Assembly (NCBI RefSeq): GCF_004798705.1
Contig: NZ_CP039290.1
Coordinates: 930,001 to 994,000, forward strand
Source: Arthrobacter sp. PAMC25564
Lineage (GTDB): Bacteria > Actinomycetota > Actinomycetes > Actinomycetales > Micrococcaceae
Length of the DNA: 64,000 bases
Direction: 5' to 3'
Shown: in pieces, positions 56,749 through 64,000 of the stretch
Layout of the letters: every line of letters starts with the position of its first letter
Position numbering within the stretch: the stretch's first letter is position 1
Position numbers and translations under genes: made by a program
The notes under the pieces: generated by a model
What the model saw: only the letters and a program-made list of their open reading frames with translations
What the model was told of the DNA's origin: nothing
Database searches by the model: none

Positions 56749-59683
56749 CTTTGCGGGTCCCTTCAGCGTCGAAAAGTACGGTTTCGCCAACAACCACGTC
56801 GACCAGTTGGTCTCCGACTGAGGCCACGAGGGTCTCACCGATGCGGTTGCGGCCGTTGTGGATCAAGGCCAGGCCGAAGGACCGGCCCAGCGCGGCACTG
56901 TGGTAGCTGGAGGTCACGAACCCCTGCATGGGCACGGGGCCGTAGGCGGGGTTGACGGTGATGCCCTTTTCCACGAGCTGCGTTCCTTCAGGCAGGCGGA
57001 TCGTTCCGTCCACCGGGAGGACGCTGACCAGGTGCTTGCGGTCGGTGCGGGCGGCGTCCTTGCGGTTGTAGGAACGCTTGCCGATGAAGTCCTTGGCCTT
57101 GGACACGACCCATTCCATGCCGGCATCCTGCGGGGTGACCGTGCCGTCGGTGTCCTGCCCGACGATCGGGTAACCCTTTTCGGCGCGCAGCACGTGCATG
57201 GTTTCGGTGCCGTACGGGGTGATGTTGAACTCTGCCCCGGCGGCGGCCACGGACTCCCAGGTGTTGAGCCCGTACCAGGACGGCACGTTGATCTCGTAGG
57301 CCAGTTCGCCGGAGAAGGAGATGCGGCAGATGCGCGCCTGCACCCCGGAGGCCAGCGTGGTCTCCCGGAAGGTCATGAACGGGAATGCCTCGGCGTCCAG
57401 GCCGCCGTCGGCGGCCAGCTGCGGGGCGAGCTTGGCGATCACGGCACGGGACTTCGGGCCGACGACGGCGATGGTGGTCCACTGTTCCGTCACGGAGGTG
57501 CAGTGCACATCCAGTTCGGGCCATTCGGTCTGGTGCCATTCCTCCAGCCAGTCCAGGACCTTGGCGGCGCCGCCGGTGGTGGTGGTCATGAAGAAGCGGT
57601 CCTCGTCCAGGCGCAAGGTGACGCCGTCGTCGAAGATCATGCCGTCCGGGGTGCACATGACGCCGTAGCGGGCCGAGCCCGGGGCGAGCTTCTTGAACGC
57701 GTTGGTGTAGATGCGGTTCAGGAATTCGCCGGCGTCCTTGCCCCGGATCTCGATCTTGCCCAGCGTGGTGGCGTCCATGAAGCCCACGGAGTCGCGGACG
57801 GCGGCGCATTCACGCAGCACCGCGGTGTCCATGTCCTCGCCGGACTGCGGGTAGTACCAGGGGCGCTTCCACTGTCCGACGTCCTCGAACAAGGCTCCCT
57901 GGGCGACGTGCCACGGGTGGACGGACGTTTTGCGGGCCGGGTCGAAGAGTTCCCCGCGCTGGCGTCCGGCCAGGGCTGCGAAGGCCACCGGGGTGAACGG
58001 TGCACGGTAGGCCGTGGTGCCGATCCCGCCGATGCCGGCCGTTTCCGCGCCGCCGGACTTCAGCGCCGCTGCGATGACGCCGATGGCGTTGACGCCCGAG
58101 GTCTTGCCCTGGTCGTTGGCGGTGCTGATCGAGGTGTAGCGCTTGACGTGTTCCACGGAGCGCATCCCGGCCCCGGTGGAGCGGATCACGTCGGCGACGG
58201 ACTGGTCGCGCTGGAAGTCCACGAAGTGGTGGTGCCACTGCCCGGGGGTGCCTTCCTGGCCGGGGACCAGCCAGAGCTGGCGGATCGGGGCGGAGGCCAC
58301 CGGTGCCTTGGGCCCGGCGGGGACGACGGCGGAGGTGAAGCCCGCGGCGATGGCGGCTGCTGCGCCGGCGGAGGTGCCCTCGGCCAGGCAGTCCGTCAGT
58401 GCGTAGCTGCCGCGGCCGGATCCCACGACCTGCTGGTCCTTGACCGCGGCGGCCGGCACGAAGGCGGCGAGTTCCTCGTCCCAGCGGAGCTTGCCCTGGC
58501 GCTGGGAGTGGAGGTGGACTACCGGGCTCCAGCCGCCGGATACGGCGAGCAGGTCGCAGGCGAGCTGCTCGACGCCGGAGGTGAGTTCGCCGTCGTCGTT
58601 GATGCTGCGGACGGTGACGCCGGCGAGGCGGCCGGTGCTGTCCCCGGCGGTGTCGGCAACGGCGGCACCGATCAGGACCCGGATGCCTGCTGCGCCGGCG
58701 GCGGCTGCCGTTTCGCTTAGCTGCGGACGGGCGTCCACGACGGCGGCCACGGTGACCCCGGCTGCTAACAGGTCCGCTGCGAGTGCGTAGGCGGAGTCGT
58801 TGGTGGTGCTGATGACCACCTTCGATCCGGCTGCCACGGCGTAGCGGTTGAGGTAGCTGCGGACGGCGGAGGCGAGCATGATGCCGGGGCGGTCGTTGTT
58901 TTCGAAGACCAGCGGGCGCTCGTGGGCGCCGGGGGCCAGCACAACCTGCTTGGCACGGATGTGCCAGATGCGCTGGCGGGACACACCGGGCGCCGCGGGG
59001 CCGGAGAGGTGGTCCGTGCGGTTCTGCGCGGCGATGAAGTAGTTCGAGTCGTAGGAACCGAAGGCCGTGGTGCGGTTGAGCACGGTGCATTCGGCGGCGG
59101 AGACCAGCTCCGCCTCCACATCGGCGATCCATTCCAGGGCAGGCTTGCCCTCGACGGTGTCCTGCAGCGCCGGGGCCGTGGAGCCGGAAAGCAGTGAGCC
59201 GCCGAGCTCGGGCTGGTCATCGATCAGGATGACGCGGGCACCGGTGCGGACTGCTTCACGGGCCGCGGCCAGGCCGGAAACGCCGCCGCCCACCACCAGG
59301 ACGTCGGTGTGGACGTACTTCTTGTCGTATTCGGCCTGGTCCTCGTCCGGATCCAGCTTGCCAAGTCCGTTGAGCAGCTCGGCGGCGAGTCCGTCCACGA
59401 GGGACACCGTGGTGGCCTGGAGCATGGACTCGGCCACGTGCCCCGGGAACCGGGCGGCGACCTTCACGAGGGCATTGGGTTCCTCGACGCCGGCGGCCAT
59501 GATGCCGCGGGGGCGGCCCTCGTAAAGGGAGTTGCCGGCGCTGATCCGGCCGTTGGCCAGGAGTGCCGAGGCGATGGTATCGCCGGGGTGGCCGGTGAAT
59601 TCCTGGCCGTCCACGGTGAACCGCCAGGTGATGCTGCGGTCGATGCGGCCGCCGGTGGCGAGGCGGGCGTTCTGGCTGGTCAC
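56741..59683 (-). CDS. soxA: Sarcosine oxidase subunit alpha
   Basis: A 980-residue subunit. The N-terminal ferredoxin-like part ([20 protein letters not shown]) is followed by the NAD/FAD domain with [18 protein letters not shown] near residue 125. The C-terminal GcvT-like THF-binding half starts near residue 600 ([20 protein letters not shown]). It passes the methyl-derived one-carbon unit to tetrahydrofolate. GTG at 59683 overlaps the soxD stop (GTGA), which decides the start over the 71-codon longer frame. Confidence 0.95.
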   Translation of the reverse strand: MTSQNARLATGGRIDRSITWRFTVDGQEFTGHPGDTIASALLANGRISAGNSLYEGRPRGIMAAGVEEPNALVKVAARFPGHVAESMLQATTVSLVDGLAAELLNGLGKLDPDEDQAEYDKKYVHTDVLVVGGGVSGLAAAREAVRTGARVILIDDQPELGGSLLSGSTAPALQDTVEGKPALEWIADVEAELVSAAECTVLNRTTAFGSYDSNYFIAAQNRTDHLSGPAAPGVSRQRIWHIRAKQVVLAPGAHERPLVFENNDRPGIMLASAVRSYLNRYAVAAGSKVVISTTNDSAYALAADLLAAGVTVAAVVDARPQLSETAAAAGAAGIRVLIGAAVADTAGDSTGRLAGVTVRSINDDGELTSGVEQLACDLLAVSGGWSPVVHLHSQRQGKLRWDEELAAFVPAAAVKDQQVVGSGRGSYALTDCLAEGTSAGAAAAIAAGFTSAVVPAGPKAPVASAPIRQLWLVPGQEGTPGQWHHHFVDFQRDQSVADVIRSTGAGMRSVEHVKRYTSISTANDQGKTSGVNAIGVIAAALKSGGAETAGIGGIGTTAYRAPFTPVAFAALAGRQRGELFDPARKTSVHPWHVAQGALFEDVGQWKRPWYYPQSGEDMDTAVLRECAAVRDSVGFMDATTLGKIEIRGKDAGEFLNRIYTNAFKKLAPGSARYGVMCTPDGMIFDDGVTLRLDEDRFFMTTTTGGAAKVLDWLEEWHQTEWPELDVHCTSVTEQWTTIAVVGPKSRAVIAKLAPQLAADGGLDAEAFPFMTFRETTLASGVQARICRISFSGELAYEINVPSWYGLNTWESVAAAGAEFNITPYGTETMHVLRAEKGYPIVGQDTDGTVTPQDAGMEWVVSKAKDFIGKRSYNRKDAARTDRKHLVSVLPVDGTIRLPEGTQLVEKGITVNPAYGPVPMQGFVTSSYHSAALGRSFGLALIHNGRNRIGETLVASVGDQLVDVVVGETVLFDAEGTRKDG

Positions 59684-60009
59684 TTCTGGGCTCCTTCCGG
59701 GGAGATGGCGGTGGTTGCTGCAGAGGCTGCAGGTCCCACGTCGGGGCGCTTTTCGCCCATCTTGTAAATGGCCTGGATTTCGTAGCTCACGGTGTCCCGG
59801 AGCATGTTGAACCATTGCCGGCAGCCGGTGCTGTGGACCCAGCGTTCGGCGAAGGCACCCTTGGTGTTGTCGCGGTAGAACAGGTATTCGGCCCATTCCC
59901 GGTCGCTCAGGGCGTCAGGGCTTTCCGGGTAGGCCACATGGGCCTGGCCGCCGTAGTGGAATTCAGTTTCGTCGCGTGCCCCGCAGTTGGGGCATGAAAT
60001 CAGGAGCAT
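59680..60009 (-). CDS. soxD: Sarcosine oxidase subunit delta
   Basis: A 109-residue zinc subunit. It begins [20 protein letters not shown] with the CxxC zinc motif, and the family's [20 protein letters not shown] block carries the fourth-type ligands. ATG at 60009 lies 14 bases after the soxB stop; it overlaps soxA by four bases. Confidence 0.95.
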   Translation of the reverse strand: MLLISCPNCGARDETEFHYGGQAHVAYPESPDALSDREWAEYLFYRDNTKGAFAERWVHSTGCRQWFNMLRDTVSYEIQAIYKMGEKRPDVGPAASAATTAISPEGAQK

Positions 60010-60023
60010 GTCCTTACCTCTTT

Positions 60024-61244
60024 CTAGTGGGCGACGGCGGCGGCGCCGTGTTCGTCGATCAGGGCACCGGTTTCGAAGCGTTCCAGTGCGAAGGGCTTGT
60101 TGAGCTGGTGCGGGGCACCGGTGGCGATGGTGTGGGCGAAGGTCAGGCCGGCCGCGGGGGTGCCCTTGAATCCTCCGGTGCCCCAGCCGCAGTTGACGAA
60201 CATGTTCTCGACCGGGGTGGTGCCCACGATCGGCGAGGCGTCCATGGTGGTGTCCACGATCCCGCCCCAGGTCCGGAGCACATGGGCCCGGGCGAAGATC
60301 GGGAAGAGCTCCACGGCGGCCGCCATCTGCTCCTCGATGACATGGAAGGAGCCGCGCTGTCCGTAGCCGTTGTAGGAGTCCACGCCGGCGCCCATGACCA
60401 GTTCGCCCTTGTGCGCCTGGGAGACGTAGACGTGGACGTGGTTGGACATGACCACCGTGGGGTGGACGGGTTCGTGCAGTTCTGACACGAGCGCCTGGAG
60501 CGGGTGGGACTGGATCGGCAGGCGGAAGCCGGCCATTTCGGCCAGGACGCTGCTGTGTCCGGCAGCGCAGAGGCCGACCTTTTCGGTGTTGATGGTGCCG
60601 CGGCTGGTCTTGACGCCCACCACGCGGTTGCCGTCCTTGATAAAGCCGGTGACTTCGCAGTTCTGGATGATGTCCACGCCGAGTTCGTCGCACTTGCGCG
60701 CGAAGGCCCAGGCGACGTGGTCGTGCTTGGCGATGCCTGCGCGCGGCTGGTAGGTGGCGCCCATGACGGGGTAGCGGATGTTGTCGCTGATGTTCAGGAT
60801 GGGGCAGAGTTCCTTGACCTGGGCCGGGTCCAGCCACTCGGCGTCGACGCCGTTGAGCTTGTTCGCTCCGACCCGGCGGATGCTTTCGCGGACATCGCCC
60901 AGGGTGTGGGCAAGGTTCATCACGCCGCGCTGGCTGAACAGGAAGTCGTAGTCCAGTTCTTCCGGCAGGATCTCCCACAGCTTCAGCGCGTGCTCATAGA
61001 TCGCCGCGCTCTCGTCCCAGAGGTAGTTGGAGCGGATGATCGTGGTGTTCCGGGCCATGTTGCCGCCGGCGAGCCAGCCCTTTTCCAGCACGGCGATATT
61101 GGTCATGCCATGGTTCTTGGCCAGGTAGTACGCCGTCGCCAGCCCGTGTCCGCCGCCGCCGACAATCACGGCGTCGTAGGACTTCTTCGGGTCCGGATTG
61201 TGCCACAGGAACTCGGGGTGCTCCGGCAGGTGTTCGGTCGTCAC
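60024..61244 (-). CDS. soxB: Sarcosine oxidase subunit beta
   Basis: A 406-residue flavoprotein subunit that carries out the N-demethylation of sarcosine. The Rossmann motif is [20 protein letters not shown]. The covalent-FMN region and the C-terminal [23 protein letters not shown]-binding motif are visible. It overlaps glyA by four bases (ATGA). Confidence 0.96.
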   Translation of the reverse strand: MTTEHLPEHPEFLWHNPDPKKSYDAVIVGGGGHGLATAYYLAKNHGMTNIAVLEKGWLAGGNMARNTTIIRSNYLWDESAAIYEHALKLWEILPEELDYDFLFSQRGVMNLAHTLGDVRESIRRVGANKLNGVDAEWLDPAQVKELCPILNISDNIRYPVMGATYQPRAGIAKHDHVAWAFARKCDELGVDIIQNCEVTGFIKDGNRVVGVKTSRGTINTEKVGLCAAGHSSVLAEMAGFRLPIQSHPLQALVSELHEPVHPTVVMSNHVHVYVSQAHKGELVMGAGVDSYNGYGQRGSFHVIEEQMAAAVELFPIFARAHVLRTWGGIVDTTMDASPIVGTTPVENMFVNCGWGTGGFKGTPAAGLTFAHTIATGAPHQLNKPFALERFETGALIDEHGAAAVAH

Positions 61245-62551
61245 TGTGCAACTCCGTTCGGGGAGGTTCCGGCAGTGCCGGAAAGATTCGGGTAAAGCGG
61301 AAATTTCTCGGCCAGGACCGTGACCCGGTCGCGGAGCAGCACGGCGGACTCTTCGCTGAGTTCGCCCTTGATGGCCTCGGCGATGATGTCGGCAACCTCG
61401 GTGAATTCGGCCGGGCCGAAGCCCCGGGTGGCCAGCGCCGGGGTGCCGATCCGAAGCCCGGAAGAGACCATCGGCGGGCGGGGGTCAAACGGGACCGCGT
61501 TGCGGTTCACGGTGATACCGATCCGGTGCAGGCGGTCCTCGCCCTGCTGGCCGTCCAGCTCGGAGTTGCGCAGGTCCACCAGGACCAGGTGGACGTCGGT
61601 GCCGCCGCCCACCACGGAGATCCCGTATTCGGCGACGTCCGGGGCGAGCAGGCGCCCGGCCAGGATCCTGGCCCCTTCCAGGGTGCGCTGCTGGCGGTCC
61701 TTGAAGTCCTCGCTTGCGGCGATCTTGAAGGACACGGCCTTAGCCGCGATCACATGTTCCAGCGGTCCGCCCTGCTGGCCGGGGAAAACAGCGGAGTTGA
61801 TCTTGCGGGCCAGGGACCCGCGGCTGAGGATGACGCCGCCGCGCGGGCCGCCCAGGGTCTTGTGCGTGGTGGTGGTGACGACGTCGGCGTACGGCACCGG
61901 GTTCGGGTGCAGCCCCGCGGCCACCAGGCCGGCAAAGTGGGCCATATCCACCATGAGGTAGGCGCCCACCAGGTCCGCGATCCGGCGGAACTGGGCAAAA
62001 TCCAGCTGCCGGGTGTAAGCGGACCAGCCGGCCACGATCAGCCTGGGCCGGTGTTCCAGCGCCAGCGCCTCCACCTCGGCCATGTCCACGGTCATGTCTG
62101 ATTCGCGCACATGGTACGGCACGACGTTGTACAGCTTGCCGGAGAAGTTGATCTTCATGCCGTGGGTCAGGTGCCCGCCGTGGGCCAGGTCCAGGCCCAT
62201 GATGGTGTCGCCCGGATCCAGCAGCGCGAACATCGCCGCAGCGTTGGCCTGCGCGCCGGAGTGCGGCTGGACATTGGCGTGTTCGGCGCCGAAAAGTGCC
62301 TTGACCCGGTCGATGGCGAGCTGCTCGATCACATCAACGTGTTCGCAGCCACCGTAGTACCGCTTGCCCGGGTACCCCTCGGCGTACTTGTTGGTCAGCA
62401 CGGAACCCTGGGCCGTCATCACGGCCGTGGGGGCAAAGTTTTCCGAAGCGATCATTTCCAGCGTCGACTGCTGGCGGTCCAGCTCCCGGGCAATGGCCGC
62501 GTCGACCTCGGCGTCGACGCTGGAGAGGGTGCCTGTGAGCACATCTGCCAT
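61241..62551 (-). CDS. glyA: Serine hydroxymethyltransferase
   Basis: A 436-residue PLP enzyme that interconverts glycine plus 5,10-methylene-THF and serine plus THF. It has [20 protein letters not shown], the [20 protein letters not shown] block and the PLP Lys in [20 protein letters not shown]. It is the first gene of the operon, with aggag upstream. Here it uses both sarcosine oxidase products. A second, housekeeping glyA may exist elsewhere. Confidence 0.96.
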   Translation of the reverse strand: MADVLTGTLSSVDAEVDAAIARELDRQQSTLEMIASENFAPTAVMTAQGSVLTNKYAEGYPGKRYYGGCEHVDVIEQLAIDRVKALFGAEHANVQPHSGAQANAAAMFALLDPGDTIMGLDLAHGGHLTHGMKINFSGKLYNVVPYHVRESDMTVDMAEVEALALEHRPRLIVAGWSAYTRQLDFAQFRRIADLVGAYLMVDMAHFAGLVAAGLHPNPVPYADVVTTTTHKTLGGPRGGVILSRGSLARKINSAVFPGQQGGPLEHVIAAKAVSFKIAASEDFKDRQQRTLEGARILAGRLLAPDVAEYGISVVGGGTDVHLVLVDLRNSELDGQQGEDRLHRIGITVNRNAVPFDPRPPMVSSGLRIGTPALATRGFGPAEFTEVADIIAEAIKGELSEESAVLLRDRVTVLAEKFPLYPNLSGTAGTSPNGVAQ

Positions 62552-62596
62552 GGGTTGCTCCTTTCAATCAGTGTGTTGTCCACAACTGCTAGCCAA

Positions 62597-62640
62597 CTAA
62601 TACATGACTGATATATTAGATTGAATGCAACAATATGTTG
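62597..62640. promoter_or_regulatory. Putative GntR operator region between glyA and the regulator
   Basis: Two inverted repeats lie in an AT-rich stretch of the 174-base divergent spacer: CTAATA...TATTAG (62597-62619) and CAACA-ata-TGTTG (62628-62640). The low GC content and symmetry mark it as the control region for both genes. Confidence 0.6.
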
Positions 62641-62725
62641 TAGATCACTCGACGTCAAGGGCGTCGTTCGGAAAGCGCGCGACAAGCCAGTTGCCGAGGC
62701 GCACAGCGAGACACAAGGAGGGGAC

Positions 62726-63400
62726 ATGACGAGCCTTGCAGTGGAAGACGCGGCAGCGGCCGAAGCGGAGCTGCCTTTGTCGGAGCAGGCCTACCGGCAG
62801 CTGCGCGATCAGCTGATCATGCTGGAGATCCGCCCGGGTGACGCGATTAACGACTCGGTGCTGGCGGCCCGGCTGGGGTTTGGCCGCACGCCGGTGCGCG
62901 AGGCGCTCAAGCGGTTGGAGAGCGACCATCTGGTGGTCTCTTACCCGCGCCGGGGAACCTTCGCAACCCGCGTGGACATCACGGAACTGGCAGACATCTC
63001 GGAGATCCGCGAACTGCTGGAGCCCCTCGCGGCGCGGCGGGCGGCACGGACCGCCAACCCGGACATGCGGGCCAGGCTCCGGGCGCTGGCGGCCGACATT
63101 GCCGAATCGGAGCCGCGCGGTGCCGACCAGCACACGCTGATGCGCTTTGACATCATGGTCCACCGGCAGATCTACGCGGCCGCGGCGAATCCACACCTGG
63201 AGGATGTGCTGATCCGGTACGACAACCTGGCGACGCGCATCTGGTGCCTGGTGCTGGACAAGATCCCGTCCGTCGCCGGGCACATCACCGAGCATGTAGA
63301 CCTGCTCCATGCCATTGCCGACGGCGATGCCGAGCTGGCAGCCAGCCTGGCGCTCGAGCACGTGACCAGCTTCGAGAAAACCATCCGTAGCGTGCTCTAG
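62726..63400 (+). CDS. GntR family (FadR/FCD type) transcriptional regulator
   Basis: A 224-residue protein. The N-terminal winged HTH has AINDSVLAARLGFGRTPVRE and ALKRLESDHLVVSYPRRGTF. The C-terminal FCD ligand domain has ISEIRELLEPLAARRAA and the metal-type His/Asp residues (FDIMVHRQIYAAAANPHLED, HVDLLHAIADGD). ATG at 62726 has aaggagg upstream. It is divergent from glyA-soxBDAG, so it is very likely that operon's regulator, perhaps sensing sarcosine or glycine. Confidence 0.92.
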   Translation: MTSLAVEDAAAAEAELPLSEQAYRQLRDQLIMLEIRPGDAINDSVLAARLGFGRTPVREALKRLESDHLVVSYPRRGTFATRVDITELADISEIRELLEPLAARRAARTANPDMRARLRALAADIAESEPRGADQHTLMRFDIMVHRQIYAAAANPHLEDVLIRYDNLATRIWCLVLDKIPSVAGHITEHVDLLHAIADGDAELAASLALEHVTSFEKTIRSVL

Positions 63401-63413
63401 GCCAAAGGCCTAG
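63397..63413. terminator. Short hairpin spanning both convergent stop codons
   Basis: ctaggcc-aaa-ggcctag, a perfect 7-bp stem. It includes the TAG stop of the GntR gene on the left and the TAG stop of the minus-strand PucR-type gene on the right. It may act as a minimal bidirectional terminator, but it has no T-run. Confidence 0.45.
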
Positions 63414-64000
63414 GGTGCCAGCCGGGGTGGGTGCGGGGCGGGCGCGGCGGTGGCCGCAGCCGCGGCGATGTGGATCGCAAGCAGCCGGCCGGAGGTGCGT
63501 GGGTCCCCGCCCAGCAGGGCCTGGATCTTGTTCAGCCGCTTGTGCATTGTCTGCCGTTCAACGTTCAAGGCGACCGCCGAGGCCGTCGTGTTGCAGCCCG
63601 AATCGAGCCAGCACAGCAGGGTCGACAGCAGGGCCGTGCCATGCTTCCGGTCCCAGTCAAGCACTTCGCCCAGGCTGGACTCCACATAGGAGTCCAGGAA
63701 TCCGGGGTGGGGCACCGCATCCAGGATCCGCCGGCCCAGGAAGTCCATGGCGTCCAGCACCTCGCCCGCGGCAGGCATCCCGAGCCGCATGATTTCCTGT
63801 GCCTCTACGAAGGAATCGTGCGCACGGAGGCCGTCGGCCACGGTTGGTCCGAAGGCGGCGCAGCCATCCGAGCCGCCCACCGCGTCCCGTGCTGCCCGGA
63901 GCAGCGCTTCGCGCGCCGCCCGGGCGTTGTTGCGCGGCATGGTGAACAGCACGGCCCGTTCACCGTCCCACTGGTGGGACTTGACGTTGACTCCGCCCAG
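63410..64000 (-). CDS. PucR-type transcriptional regulator, 5' end outside window
   Basis: The C-terminal 196 residues of a longer regulator; the frame is open to the window edge (LGGVNVKSHQWDGERAVLFT). The final part has SSLGEVLDWDRKHGTALLST, then SGCNTTASAVALNVERQTMH and KRLNKIQALLGGD, which is the PucR/CdaR C-terminal HTH (HTH_30). Its target is not visible. It is convergent with the GntR gene, and the two stop codons share a hairpin. Confidence 0.85.
   Translation of the reverse strand: MGGVNVKSHQWDGERAVLFTMPRNNARAAREALLRAARDAVGGSDGCAAFGPTVADGLRAHDSFVEAQEIMRLGMPAAGEVLDAMDFLGRRILDAVPHPGFLDSYVESSLGEVLDWDRKHGTALLSTLLCWLDSGCNTTASAVALNVERQTMHKRLNKIQALLGGDPRTSGRLLAIHIAAAAATAAPAPHPPRLAP

Overview
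The window looks like a chromosomal segment of a high-GC actinobacterium of the Arthrobacter/Pseudarthrobacter type (Micrococcaceae). The evidence is the actinobacterial 23S-5S rRNA end, very GC-rich codon use, many GTG starts, a SAM-IV-type riboswitch ahead of a rhodanese-metZ operon, a complete Mrp antiporter operon with fused A and B subunits, and a sarcosine oxidase operon. The genus is inferred from gene content, not from a database search.

Layout. 1-3300: 5'-truncated 23S rRNA, 5S rRNA and a hairpin. 3300-8190: HU protein, then a coupled pair (CopD-CtaG membrane protein and thioredoxin-NHL protein). 8213-16964: housekeeping and secreted proteins (membrane-anchored unknown, HerA-like ATPase, GH25-like secreted protein, luciferase-like oxidoreductase, OtsB-like/GH15 fusion, secreted HNH nuclease). 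17127-24972: AEC transporter, panD and a proline module (LysR regulator, APC permease, PutA) whose permease and putA promoters share one layout. 25062-28486: small zinc-ribbon protein, carboxyethylornithine synthase with a coupled Lys-rich small protein, tRNA-Gly, SRPBCC protein and dCTP deaminase. 28487-32503: an accessory-looking patch with a decayed VOC fragment, a trimethylamine-dehydrogenase-like flavoenzyme, a VOC protein and an AraC regulator. 32716-35834: KhtTU-like cation/proton antiporter and a UMF1-type MFS protein. 36020-42448: mrpAB-C-D-E-F-G. 42485-46200: DUF4235 protein, then a TPP riboswitch controlling an ECF thiamin-precursor transporter (S, fused A-A', T). 46331-51142: an HTH-MurA fusion, a glutamate-cysteine-ligase-like enzyme, and a metZ operon under SAM-IV control. 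51298-62551: formate-dehydrogenase-like molybdoenzyme, purU, sdaA, soxGADB and glyA. 62726-64000: divergent GntR regulator and the C-terminal part of a PucR-type regulator.

How the genes fit together. The glyA-soxBDAG-sdaA-purU genes, nearly all overlapping or abutting, form a route from sarcosine to glycine plus methylene-THF, then serine, then pyruvate. PurU releases surplus one-carbon units as formate, and the molybdoenzyme next to it could oxidise that formate. The proline, thiamin and sulfur modules each carry a recognisable control element.

The most notable unexplained structure is a dispersed 63-bp palindrome found four times, always just downstream of a stop codon. Each copy has 25-bp arms and exactly 13 bp of loop with unrelated sequence. 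There are two arm subtypes, and one copy is a chimera of both. No CRISPR array, prophage or intact insertion sequence was seen.
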